From Rhodopirellula sp. SM50 (GTDB lineage Bacteria > Planctomycetota > Planctomycetia > Pirellulales > Pirellulaceae), in NCBI RefSeq assembly GCF_002289565.1, contig NZ_NTFY01000095.1, forward strand, positions 1 to 45,667: a DNA stretch of 45,667 nucleotides, read 5' to 3'. Below the pieces are notes generated by a model. The model was not told the DNA's origin, did not search any database, and was given only the letters and a program-made list of their open reading frames with translations. Of the stretch, positions 25,326 through 35,000 are shown piece by piece. The first letter of the stretch is position 1. Each line of letters starts with the position of its first letter. A program made the position numbers and the translations under genes.

Positions 25326-26773
25326 GACAGTCGTTCCCCGTTGCAGGCGGATGAAGTGGGCGAGCCCTGGGCCAGTTGAACGGACTCGCAAGCGGGACGC
25401 TGACGCCACGTGGTTTCTGGCAATGGATCGGGGACGGGAGAAATCCATTCGCTTTCGGGAACCGGTTCGTAATCATCCGGCAACCCGTCTTCGACGACTT
25501 CGATCGTTCCTTCGACCGTCTGGACCTTTTGATCCGGCCGGGATTGCAGCAGGCCTTCGATCACCAAGGATTCATCGCCTTGAAGCCCTTCGCGTATGAC
25601 CCTCAACCCATCAACGATCGGCCCCGGTTTGATGGGCCGGCGCTGGATCGTTTCATCGACGACGACGTACACGTATTGGGACGATTGGTCGGTTCCGATG
25701 GCCGAGTCGGGGATCAAGACGGCTTGGCGGGAGGCGCTGCCGGGGATACGCACGCGGGCGAACATGCCGGGCAGCAAGAGTTGATCGTCATTGGGGAACA
25801 CGCATCGGGCACGCATGCTGGCCGTATCGATGTCGAATCGATTGTCGACAAAGTCCATGTGTCCGCGGTGTGGAAATCCGTCTTCATCGACCAGTCCGAT
25901 GAAGGCCGGGTTTTTGACCACACGGGAACTTTCCCGTTCCCCGGACTTTGCCAACCGCATGTACTTCAACACGTCTTGTTCGCTGGCGTCGAACACGCAG
26001 TAGATCGGTTGCATCGAGGTGATCGTGGTCAGCAGGGAAGACGTGTTCGTCCCGCCGGCGATCAAGTTGCCTTCGGTGACGGCCTGACGGCTGATCCGCC
26101 CGGTCACCGGTGCTCGAATGCGTGTGTATTGAAGGTTCAATTCCGCGGTTTCCACGCCCGCTTTGGCCAATTCGATTTGAGCGTGGGCGGTGGCGATCGC
26201 GGCTTCGGCGGAACTGACGGCCGCTTTGGCGCCTTCGATGTCCGCTTTGGCCTGCAAAAATTCTGCTTCTCGCTCGTCGACTTCCTCTTGGGAGGAAGCG
26301 CTTTGTTGATTCAAAACCTTGGCGCGCTTGTAACGCAGATCGGCGAGGTTCAATTGAGCGTCGGATTGCAACGCCCGCGCGTTGGCTTCATCGCGTTTCG
26401 CCATCGCTTGTTTCAAACCCGACTGCGCCTGTTGTAAGGTTGCCTTGGCGGCATTCAGTTCCGCTTCGAAGGGCCGAGGATCGATGACGAACAACAGGTC
26501 TCCTTCGTTGACGACCTGTCCTTCATCGAAATGAACCGATTGCAAATAACCACCGACACGAGCGCGCACCTCCACCAAGTCGACCGCTTCCAAGCGGCCG
26601 GTGTAGGCGTCCCATTCGACGATTTGCTTGACAACCGGTTTGGCGACCGTGACGGAGGGGACCGGCATCTGCGGCGGCCCCGAGGGGGCTTGATTGCAAC
26701 CGGATGACAACAACAGCAGCGCACCGGCACACACGGTGGAACCGAGTACTGTTCCACGAATTATCCTCTTCAC
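25322..26773 (-). CDS. RND efflux periplasmic adaptor (AcrA/MexA-like lipoprotein)
   Basis: 483 aa. The GTG start at 26773 has GAGGAAACGGC before it and overlaps the DoxX stop (GTGA). Lipoprotein signal LLLLSSGC (Cys26). Then WDAYTGRLEAVDLVEVRARV, the lipoyl half-motif GYLQSVHFDEGQVVNEGDLLF, a long coiled-coil hairpin (about 95-205, Ala/Glu/Gln-rich), the second lipoyl half and beta-barrel (TRIRAPVTGRISRQAVTEGN), and a membrane-proximal domain. It bridges the AcrB-like pump to an outer-membrane channel. The C-terminal tail after about 425 is Glu/Asp/Pro-rich and longer than usual. Confidence 0.92.
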   Translation of the reverse strand: MKRIIRGTVLGSTVCAGALLLLSSGCNQAPSGPPQMPVPSVTVAKPVVKQIVEWDAYTGRLEAVDLVEVRARVGGYLQSVHFDEGQVVNEGDLLFVIDPRPFEAELNAAKATLQQAQSGLKQAMAKRDEANARALQSDAQLNLADLRYKRAKVLNQQSASSQEEVDEREAEFLQAKADIEGAKAAVSSAEAAIATAHAQIELAKAGVETAELNLQYTRIRAPVTGRISRQAVTEGNLIAGGTNTSSLLTTITSMQPIYCVFDASEQDVLKYMRLAKSGERESSRVVKNPAFIGLVDEDGFPHRGHMDFVDNRFDIDTASMRARCVFPNDDQLLLPGMFARVRIPGSASRQAVLIPDSAIGTDQSSQYVYVVVDETIQRRPIKPGPIVDGLRVIREGLQGDESLVIEGLLQSRPDQKVQTVEGTIEVVEDGLPDDYEPVPESEWISPVPDPLPETTWRQRPACESVQLAQGSPTSSACNGERLS

Positions 26774-27204
26774 GCCGTTTCCTCAGATGTAAGTGATGCT
26801 GACGTTTTCCGCCCGAACAAGGCATGGTCGACCGAGAACAATCCTGGCCCGGTCAGCGCCAGAGTCACATAAACCAACAGATACACACCAGCCAATTCTT
26901 TGACCTTCCACGGATCAGCCGCATGAACAACAAACAGCGCGACGATCATCGTGAACGCCAACGGCAGCGACGCCAATCGGGTGGCGAACCCGACGATCAA
27001 CAGCAGCGAGCAACCGACTTCGGCGCCGATCGCCATCACCAGGCTCAACTTGCTTCCGATGCCGATCGGATCCGGAAAACTGTCGGCCATTGTGCTGAAA
27101 CCGTTCAGCTTTGCCAGCCCATGGACCAGCATGAAACATCCGATGCCGACACGCAGTGCCAGTAAACCTGCGGATGCTATTTTCTCGTGATTCAAATTCA
27201 ACAT
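26770..27204 (-). CDS. DoxX family membrane protein
   Basis: 144 aa from the ATG at 27204. Four hydrophobic helices with the DoxX pattern: GLLALRVGIGCFMLVHGLAK, then KLSLVMAIGAEVGCSLLLIV.., ATRLASLPLAFTMIVALFVV, and LAGVYLLVYVTLALTGPGLF followed by SVDHALF. DoxX proteins are small inner-membrane proteins linked to redox or quinone chemistry and thiol stress. It is the first gene of the operon, with a 4-bp overlap into the adaptor. Its presence at the head of an efflux operon is unusual and may link redox stress to export. Confidence 0.85.
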   Translation of the reverse strand: MLNLNHEKIASAGLLALRVGIGCFMLVHGLAKLNGFSTMADSFPDPIGIGSKLSLVMAIGAEVGCSLLLIVGFATRLASLPLAFTMIVALFVVHAADPWKVKELAGVYLLVYVTLALTGPGLFSVDHALFGRKTSASLTSEETA

Positions 27205-27640
27205 GGTCTCGTTCGATTCCCCATCGATTTTCGGCAGAGCTCGTATTCGTCGTGATCTGGACAAAGCCCCGCGCAGTCACCGCGCCGGTCTTCAACGGGT
27301 AATAACCCGAGGACAGGCGAATACCTTTCTAGAAAAAGGATGATTCGTGAAATAAATCTGATTTCAGACGAATCGGGCAATCCGTTGATGGGGCAGAGAC
27401 GCCCGTGCGAAACCCTCAGGCTGCTCTGCACAACGCGGGGCCAAGGATGTTTGGCGGATTCATCCGGCAACTGAACATTCTTTTTGCACGGTCACGTCAC
27501 CGCGTTGGCGCGGTAAATTCTTAATGTGGATCATTCGCGCATCGCCACCCGGCTTGGTCAACGTTCGGCCCCCGTGTCGATTCGTTGTGGGTGGTGCCCT
27601 ATGCCGTTTTTTGTTGTCCTTGAATTCAAATCGCTACACC
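27205..27640. other. Divergent intergenic region (DoxX/RND operon and CoA-binding gene)
   Basis: It must hold the efflux-operon promoter (minus) and the CoA-binding promoter (plus). The clearest structure is a perfect 6-bp stem ACCGCG-TTGG-CGCGGT at 27499-27514. Open frames here are Arg/Pro-rich and look like chance. No regulator gene lies next to the operon. Confidence 0.35.
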
Positions 27641-28030
27641 ATGAGCAATCTTCAACAGTTTCTCGCATCAAAGACCTACGCCGTCGCGGGGGCTTCCACA
27701 CGCCGGGAGAAGTACGGCAACAAGGTGTTCCGGGCGCTGTTAGCTTCCGGACGCGAAGCGTATCCGTTGAACCCGGCCCAAGAGGAGATTGAGGGGCATC
27801 GGGCGTTTCCGTCGATCGCCGATCTGCCGCTGGTCCCCGACGCCCTGTCGATCATCACGCCACCGGCCGTCACGCGCAAGGTCGTCGCGGACGCGATTGC
27901 CGCCGGAGTGCAACACATTTGGATGCAGCCGGGTGCCGAAGACGAACAGTCCAGCGCGTCCGCCCGCGAGGCCGGCATCAACGTGATCGACGACGGAAGT
28001 TGTATTTTGGTGCTTTTGGCCAGAATGTAA
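27641..28030 (+). CDS. CoA-binding (Rossmann) domain protein, YccU-like
   Basis: 129 aa from the ATG at 27641. KTYAVAGASTRREKYGNKVF is the nucleotide-binding loop of the CoA-binding domain, followed by GREAYPLNPAQEEIEGHRAF, SIADLPLVPDALSIITPP, GVQHIWMQPGAED and INVIDDGSCILV. The order matches stand-alone CoA_binding_2 proteins, the same fold as the succinyl-CoA synthetase alpha N-domain. The exact ligand and role are unknown. The ribosome site is weak. It converges with the MscS-like gene (14-bp gap). Confidence 0.88.
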   Translation: MSNLQQFLASKTYAVAGASTRREKYGNKVFRALLASGREAYPLNPAQEEIEGHRAFPSIADLPLVPDALSIITPPAVTRKVVADAIAAGVQHIWMQPGAEDEQSSASAREAGINVIDDGSCILVLLARM

Positions 28031-28044
28031 CACCGTCGGCTCGA

Positions 28045-29094
28045 TCAATCCTTCAGCCCCTCTTCAGCGGCGTGGAGTTGTTGCAGGAGACGTTCTTTTC
28101 GCGCGGTCAGCTGTTCAACCGAGGGCCCAGGAGCATCGGTGTCTTCGTTCTTGCGTGCACTGATTTCCACTTCGAGCAGTTGGATCGACGCGCGGAGTTG
28201 CTCGATCGTCGCAGCCTCTTCCGCTTTGTCAAACGCGACGTCTTCTGCGGAAGGCGTGTTCCCCGGCTGTTGGGCAACCACCCTGAGCGTCGGCTGGGGG
28301 ATGAACCGTTTGTCTTCGGGAATCGCGCGGGTGTTCATGAACGACGGCGAAACGATCTCGATGTCGGCCGCGTGCAAGGCGTCGAGCGCCGCTTCATTCA
28401 GACGAGAACGCGACGAGATCAGGCCTTTGACATCTTCGAGTAACCCGGCAACGCGATAGGTGATCGAATAATCGCCGAGCGCGCGGATCTGAACGAAACC
28501 GTCTTTGAGTCCGGCGTTGGCGGCCGCTTCGGACAGGATTCGAAACACGTCTTGTTGGGGGACATCGTAGCCCAGTGAAATGTCAGACTTGATGATCGTG
28601 CCCGAAGCGCGCACGACCCGCATCGGGTGCGTGACCATGTACAAGTTGGGCACCGTGACAAGATCTCGCAATTCCGTTTGGACTTCGGTGTGCAGCAGTC
28701 CCATCTCGGTGATCCGGCCGGTCAAGTCGGCGACCGTGATGAAGTCGCCGGGGCGGGCGCTTTTGACGGCCTTCAACATGATCCCGGCCATGATGTTGCC
28801 GATAAAGGTCGCCGAGGAAAGTGCGATCGCGGCACTGAGCAAGATGCCGATCAGGCTGAGCAATTGCCCACGCGTTTCGACCGTCACCGGCAGGGCAAGG
28901 ATGATCAACAACAAGCCGGCGAACGTCAACAACAGCATGATCAGTTGAAAACGAAACTGTGCGTCTGGATTTTCTTTCCATCGTCGTTTCAGAATTCGAT
29001 CGACCAACACCAACCCGACCAGGACGACGGCAATGGTGCCAAGCAACGGCAGAATGCTGGACACGTCGGCAAGGTAACGATTCAGAAGTTCCAT
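28045..29094 (-). CDS. MscS-like small-conductance mechanosensitive channel
   Basis: 349 aa from the ATG at 29094. Three hydrophobic helices (about 10-33, 50-70, 78-105) lead into the MscS core: SSATFIGNIMAGIMLKAVKS, RPGDFITVADLTGRITEMG, LHTEVQTELRDLVTVPNLYM and KSDISLGYDVPQQDVFRIL. A C-terminal extension (about 270-349) is Glu/Gln/Lys-rich and probably coiled coil. It would gate solute efflux under hypo-osmotic shock in the inner membrane. It stands alone; the region upstream to 29900 is non-coding. Confidence 0.88.
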   Translation of the reverse strand: MELLNRYLADVSSILPLLGTIAVVLVGLVLVDRILKRRWKENPDAQFRFQLIMLLLTFAGLLLIILALPVTVETRGQLLSLIGILLSAAIALSSATFIGNIMAGIMLKAVKSARPGDFITVADLTGRITEMGLLHTEVQTELRDLVTVPNLYMVTHPMRVVRASGTIIKSDISLGYDVPQQDVFRILSEAAANAGLKDGFVQIRALGDYSITYRVAGLLEDVKGLISSRSRLNEAALDALHAADIEIVSPSFMNTRAIPEDKRFIPQPTLRVVAQQPGNTPSAEDVAFDKAEEAATIEQLRASIQLLEVEISARKNEDTDAPGPSVEQLTARKERLLQQLHAAEEGLKD

Positions 29095-29900
29095 CTTTGG
29101 GTGGTCCAAGCGGGAATAGGGTCAGGCGGCAACGGGGGGGAGCGATGAAGTCTACCGTCGTTGCAATTGCATCGCTGGAATGCATCGCTGGGAAACGAAT
29201 CCGGCGGCGGCCCTGTCGCCCGGCCGAACGTCTCGATGGACGCTTCGCCGACGGCGCCACGCGGTTGATCACACATTGTGATCAATTTGATTTCCCGGCA
29301 GACGCCCGCCCCGACGCCCGCCCCACCGCCTCCAGTCGCTGTCGAACGGCTTGATTGGCTGGATCGACGCCGATTCCGCGACGTTCTCAAGCAACTTTAC
29401 GGTTTCCGGCACTCCCTGTGCAGCTTGATTCACAGTCGGAGCTGACTTCGGTGCGTTCGCGGAGACGGGCAGCTATCAACCGCTGCAGGCGAAGGGCCTC
29501 GGCCGCCCCCCGTGTGGAGGGAACGCGGTTTACGAAGCAACCCTCCTGGGGGACGTCGATTCTTTTACTGCAGGATTTTGCAACCATTTAGATTCTCTCC
29601 CTCAGGGAGAGACGGCGTTTGCGCAGCAAGCAAACGCCAGAGAGGGCCGGCGCCGCAAAAGTCTTGACGCCTTCAGCTACGATCAAATCCGTCACTTATA
29701 CAATTGACGCTCCCAGAGACACAGTGACGAAACCCCTTTGAGTTCCACGACTTGACAACTGCACGACCTCGTTGCCGGTGCGTGCTTCGACCAACCAGTC
29801 GTTGGCGACGTCCGAGATTCGTCAGCCCGCAAAAATGACTTTACCAGAACGATCGGATCGTCGATAACAACGTTAGCCATCCACCACAGGGATCCCGAGC
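29095..29900. other. Long non-coding interval (about 800 bp)
   Basis: No frame on either strand gives a convincing protein; a 62-codon minus-strand frame at 29692-29880 has no ribosome site or family signal. The stretch holds the inverted-repeat cluster at 29595-29638 and presumably the MscS and metal-cluster promoters. Composition is somewhat less regular than in neighbouring genes, so decayed sequence is possible. Confidence 0.4.
29595..29638. repeat. Tandem hairpins
   Basis: Two stems lie side by side: CTCTCC-CTCAG-GGAGAG (29595-29611) and GGCGTTTGC-GCAGCAA-GCAAACGCC (29614-29638, perfect 9 bp). An AGAGAGG just beyond could pair back to the first arm. This may be a dispersed intergenic palindrome; no U-tract follows. 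Confidence 0.55.
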
Positions 29901-30398
29901 GTGAACGCCACGTACAGACTTTTCACCGTCGCAGCGATGTTGCTGCACTCGATTTTCGGGTGCACGCTCCATCACGCCTGCGCCGATGCGAGGCACGTTC
30001 ACGGGGCGCACCAACAGATCGAGCCAACCGAAACGTGTGACGGCCATGACTGCCACGGCCATGCTGGCAGCGATCGTGAGCTGATCGACCACCAGCGGGC
30101 TGCGGTGCAAACAATGGTGGCGAGTTTCGACGACGGATGTCAGCAAACATCCTGCCCGCAAACACCCTGCCCGCATGATCAGACGCCGTGTTGCTCGGTG
30201 GTCCAATGCAGCTTCATCGTGTCCAGCGGATTCACGTTTTCCGTCGACATCGCTCAGGTGGTGTTCGCTGCTGCCGATACCGACGCGTCGTCGGCTCGAT
30301 CGTCATGCGTTCGCTTGTACGTTGACGGCGTCCGAACCGGCATCGCCCCGGACGACTCTCTGTCCCGCTGCGCCCTGCATTGCTCGTGGCAGATTTGA
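29901..30398 (+). CDS. His/Cys-rich exported protein of the metal efflux cluster
   Basis: 165 aa from the GTG at 29901. N-terminal hydrophobic helix YRLFTVAAMLLHSIFGC (signal or anchor), then a His/Cys-rich stretch: CTLHHACADARHVHGAHQ, CDGHDCHGHAGSD, CQQTSCPQTPCPHDQTPCC. No known fold, but such residues can bind soft or borderline metals (Cu, Zn, Ag, Cd). It precedes the CusB/CusA-like genes on the same strand with a 128-bp gap. A metal-binding accessory role is inferred from composition and context. Confidence 0.7.
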   Translation: MNATYRLFTVAAMLLHSIFGCTLHHACADARHVHGAHQQIEPTETCDGHDCHGHAGSDRELIDHQRAAVQTMVASFDDGCQQTSCPQTPCPHDQTPCCSVVQCSFIVSSGFTFSVDIAQVVFAAADTDASSARSSCVRLYVDGVRTGIAPDDSLSRCALHCSWQI

Positions 30399-30526
30399 TC
30401 GGGCGAATCACTTCGCCGTTGTCAAATCATTCTTGCACTTTCATCGATCGCGATCGCGTATCGGGTTGATGATCCGCCTCATGCGTTGATCACGCATGTG
30501 CGAGCCCATTCTTTGGAACCCAAAAC

Positions 30527-32011
30527 ATGCCTACGCCTCACCCGTGGCTAGCGCGATTGCGCGGTGCGTCGATCACCCTCGTCGCTATCCTATTGACGAT
30601 CGCTGTTGGCATCACTGTCGGAACGAATCCGCTGTCTCGGTTTACCGGGTCAGATCCCGCGACGGCGGAAACCGAGGCGGACCATGACCCGCACGAAGAC
30701 CATGACCACGACGGGCATTCGCCAGCCGAATCGGTTGCGCTTAGCAAGCAGGCTCGGGCCAACATGGGACTGCGAACGGCGACGGTGGAAGTACGTCGAT
30801 ACACGCAATACATGGAAGTCCCCGGTGTCGTGACCCAGTGGCCTGGACGCACGCACATTGCGGTGACGAGTCCATTGACCGGTGTGCTGAATTCGATCTT
30901 GGTTTCGCGTGGGGAACTGGTCAAAAGTGGCGCGCCGCTGTTCACGTTGCGACTGACACACCAAGACTTGGTCAACACCCAGGAGACGTTTCTGACGAAA
31001 CTCGGCGAACTGGATGTCGAACAGCGTGAGATCGATCGCCTGTCGTCGGTCGCGTCATCCGGTGCAATCGCCGGCAAAACGCTGTTGGCCCGTCAGTACG
31101 AGCGCGACAAGTTGATGGCGGGTGTGCGGGCCGCGCGGCAGGCGATGTTGCTGCACGGTTTGACCGAAGAACAGATCATGCAGATCGAACGCTCGCGGGT
31201 GTTGATTCGCGAGATCACGGTCTACGCTCCCCTGATTCATGAAGACGATTCGTTGCACCATGAATCGCTCGGTCACGCCAACGACCGTCTTTCCGAATCC
31301 TCGACGGAGCGTTATGCATCGATGCTTCAACCGCCGCTGCCGACGGAAGAACACCGTCATGTGGATGCGGAGTTTCTGGTGACCGAGTTGCTCGCTCGAC
31401 GCGGCGAATCGGTCAGTGCGGGCGACGAATTGGCTCAGCTGTCTGATTTCAGTCAGGTTTTGATCGAAGGCCAGGCATTCCAACGCGACGGAAAAGCGTT
31501 GCGGAAAGCGGCCGATACCGGCGCCGACGTACAAGCGATCATCGAATCGTCCGGCGAAGGGCCTGAGCTGATCGACGGACTGAAAGTGGTGTACATCGGC
31601 ACCGAAGTCGATCGCCGATCACGCGCGCTGCCGTTCTATGTCTCGCTGACCAACAAAGTGGAACGGACCGAACAAAGCGGCAACAAACGCTACATCAGTT
31701 GGCAGTACAAACCGGGGCAGCGTTTGACGGTTCGTCTGCCGGTTTCGCAAGTCGAGAACGCGATCGTTGTTCCCAAGGACGCCGTCGCCGAGGAAGGGGC
31801 CGAACGCTATTTGTTCGTCGAAAACGGCGACCACTTCGATCGTGTCCCCGTTTCCATCATTGCCCGCGATTCGATCAACGTCGCGATCCACAATGACGGG
31901 CAAGTCTGGCCGGGACAGGTGATCGCCGTTAGCGGCGCCCATCAATTGCAGATGGCCATGAAGAACCGGTCCGGCGGGGCGATTGATCCCCACGCCGGTC
32001 ACAACCACTGA
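30527..32011 (+). CDS. Heavy-metal RND efflux adaptor (CusB/CzcB-like)
   Basis: 494 aa. An N-terminal helix (ASITLVAILLTIAVGITVGT) is followed by a His/Asp-rich segment DHDPHEDHDHDGH. The adaptor body starts with MGLRTATVEVRRYTQYMEVPG, then AVTSPLTGVLNSILVSRGEL, a helical hairpin, a second barrel segment, and WQYKPGQRLTVRLPVSQVEN in the membrane-proximal domain. A second His cluster, DPHAGHNH, ends the protein. It should couple the CusA-like pump to an outer-membrane factor and may bind metal at both ends. The gap to the pump gene is 73 bp. Confidence 0.9.
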   Translation: MPTPHPWLARLRGASITLVAILLTIAVGITVGTNPLSRFTGSDPATAETEADHDPHEDHDHDGHSPAESVALSKQARANMGLRTATVEVRRYTQYMEVPGVVTQWPGRTHIAVTSPLTGVLNSILVSRGELVKSGAPLFTLRLTHQDLVNTQETFLTKLGELDVEQREIDRLSSVASSGAIAGKTLLARQYERDKLMAGVRAARQAMLLHGLTEEQIMQIERSRVLIREITVYAPLIHEDDSLHHESLGHANDRLSESSTERYASMLQPPLPTEEHRHVDAEFLVTELLARRGESVSAGDELAQLSDFSQVLIEGQAFQRDGKALRKAADTGADVQAIIESSGEGPELIDGLKVVYIGTEVDRRSRALPFYVSLTNKVERTEQSGNKRYISWQYKPGQRLTVRLPVSQVENAIVVPKDAVAEEGAERYLFVENGDHFDRVPVSIIARDSINVAIHNDGQVWPGQVIAVSGAHQLQMAMKNRSGGAIDPHAGHNH

Positions 32012-32084
32012 TCGTCGAGCGAAAGAAGCTTCGCCCGCCCACGAACCCTCTGCTCCGGAACCGGAATTCGACCGCTCTGCGACC

Positions 32085-35000
32085 ATGTTAGACAAAATCA
32101 TCTCCTTCTCGCTCCATAACCGGCTGATCGTGCTGGCCGTTGCTGCGGTCTTGCTGCTCGTCGGCGGCTATCAAACCACACGGTTGCCGATCGACGTTTT
32201 TCCCAACTTGAATCGTCCGCGGGTGGTGGTCATCACCGAAGCCCCGGGCATGGCGCCCGAAGAAGTCGAAGCGTTGATCACGTTTCCGCTGGAAACCGCA
32301 TTCAACGGGGCCAGCGGTGTCGAAGCCGTCCGTAGCAGCAGCGGCATCGGCCTGTCGGTCATCTACGTCGAATTCGACTGGAACACCGATATCTACAACG
32401 ATCGACAGGTGGTCACCGAACGACTGCAGCTTGCCACCGATCAACTGCCCGACGGCGTCAAGCCGACACTGGCGCCGATTTCGTCCATCATGGGACAGAT
32501 CCTGATGTACGGGATGTGGAGTGAAGCAGGACAGACGCCGCCGATGGAAGTGCGAACGTTGGCCGACTGGGTCGTCCGCCAACGGCTGTTGACGATCCCC
32601 GGTGTGTCGCAAGTGTTCACGATGGGCGGCGGCCGGATGCAGTACCAGGTGCTGGTCGACCCCGACGCACTGCGTTCGTTTGACCTGACGATGCACGATG
32701 TGCATACCGCGGTGGCCGAATCGAACCTGAATGCGACCGGGGGCTATCTGGATGAACGCGGTGCCAATGAATTGCTCGTCCGGGGATTGGGGCGAATCAC
32801 CAGTTTGGACGAACTGCGGGAAATCGCAATCACGCTTCGGGAAGGTCGGGCGATCACACTCGGCGACGTTGCCCGTGTGGTCCAAGGCGTGCAGGAAATG
32901 CGTGGCGATTCGTCGGCCTATACTCGCGACGAAAGCGGAAACGTTGAAGGCGGACCGGCCGTGGTGCTGACGATCAACAAACAACCCGGAAGCGATACCC
33001 GTGCGGTCGACCAGGCGATTGAGCAAGCTTTGGAAGAACTGAAGATCGCGCTGCCGGATGACATCCGCATTGCCAACGTCTATTCGCAGCGATCCTTCAT
33101 CGACCGCGCGATCGACAACGTCGTCGAGGCGCTGGCCGACGGCGGCGTGCTGGTGTTGGTCATCCTGTTTTTGTTCCTCTTAAATTTCCGCACCACCTTC
33201 ATCACATTGACGGCCATCCCGCTGTCCATCATCGCCACCGCTTGCGTCTTCGCCGCGTTCGGATTGTCGATCAACACGATGACGCTGGGCGGCTTGGCTG
33301 TCGCGATCGGTGAATTGGTTGATGATGCGATCGTCGATGTCGAAAACATCTTTCGGCGACTGAAAGATAACCGCAACGCGGCCAATCCACGTCCGATCTT
33401 GAGAGTGGTCTACGAAGCCAGTATCGAGGTCCGCAGCAGCGTCGTGTACGGCACGGGGATCGTCGTCTTGGTCTTCATTCCGCTGTTTGCACTCGAAGGC
33501 ATGGAGGGCAAGCTGTTTGTGCCGTTGGCGATGGGATACGTCGTCTCATTGATTGTCTCCCTGGCCGTGTCGTTGACCGTCACACCGGTCTTGGCGTCGT
33601 TGCTACTGGTCGGTCGACGGGTGTGGCGATTGGTTTTGCCGGTCTTGTCGCTGGGCATCGCGGCTTTATTTGTGTACTGGGTGCTGCCCAGAGCGATTCA
33701 TCTGCTAGCTCTGCCGATCGGGTTGCCCGGTGATCCGCTTTGGTGGACGATCGGATTGACGCCGGTCACTTGGATCGTGATCGAGACGTTGGAACGTTGG
33801 CTTGGTGGAGAAACCGCCGAGGAAGGTCGGTTGTTGGAAGGGCTTAAGGGCATCGCCGGATTGGCGATCAACATCAGCACGCGAATGGCTGGTCCGGTGC
33901 TGGGCATTGCCGCCGTGCTGGTCGCCTTTGCTCTGGTCGCCGCGTCTCAATTAGAACGTGATTTCCTGCCCCCGTTTAATGAAGGCTCGGTACAAGTCAA
34001 CGCGTTGCTCGCCCCCGGCACCTCGTTGGCCACCAGCAACAAGATCGGCCAGAACGTACAACAACGATTGATGGAAATCGACAACGTCAAATCGATCGCC
34101 CGCCGAACCGGACGAGCGGAGTTGGATGAACATGCCGAAGGCGTCAACGTCACCGAGCTGTTTTTGGAGATCGCTGACGATGCGGAACGCGAAGACACGA
34201 TCAACGAAATCCGACAGGCCATGGATGAGATCCCCGGCGTCGTTTCGAGCACCGAACAACCGCTCGCCCACCTGATCAGCCACATGATTTCTGGGGTCAA
34301 GGCCCAGATCGGGATCAAACTCTACGGCGACGATTTAGACGTCTTGCGAAAGAAAGCGGAAGAGATGAAACAGCGCATTTCCACAGTCGAGGGGCTGGCA
34401 GATGTCTTGATCGAGCAGCAAACCAATATCCCGCAACTGCGGATTGAACTCAATCGCAGGGCGCTGACGCAAAACGGTTTACGCCCGGCACACGTGATGG
34501 AAATCGTACAGACCGCGATGAACGGTGAAGTCGTCAGCCAGGTCCTGCTCGGTCAACGCACGTTTGATTTGCTCGTTCGACTGGACGAGCCGTTTCGCGA
34601 AGACGTTTCGAAATTGAAGCGGCTGGTCATCCCGTTGCCGGACGGTGGGGTCGTGCCGTTGGAGTCGGTCGCGCGACTCTACGAAAGTGGCGGTCCCAAC
34701 ATGATCAAACGCGAACAAGTGCGTCGCCGGATCGTCTTGCAAGCCAACGTGTCCCAGCGAGGTGTCGTCGATGTGGTCAACGACATCAAAGCAGAATTGG
34801 CCGGGATGGAGTTGGAACCGGGATACTTTATCGAATACGGCGGTCAGTTTGAGAGTCAGCAATCCGCATCCCGCCGACTGGCCGTGCTGTCGGTCGTCGC
34901 CTTGGTCGGCATGTTTCTGGTTCTTTACACCCTGTTCGGCAATGTGAACTTCTCGTTGCAGGTCCTGGTTGCCTTGCCGACCGCGTTCATCGGAGCCGTC

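Noticed and set aside
27198..27470. 90-codon minus-strand frame upstream of DoxX
   Set aside because: It overlaps the DoxX ribosome-site region out of frame and has a random-looking composition.
29692..29880. 62-codon minus-strand frame
   Set aside because: No ribosome site, no domain, low-quality composition.
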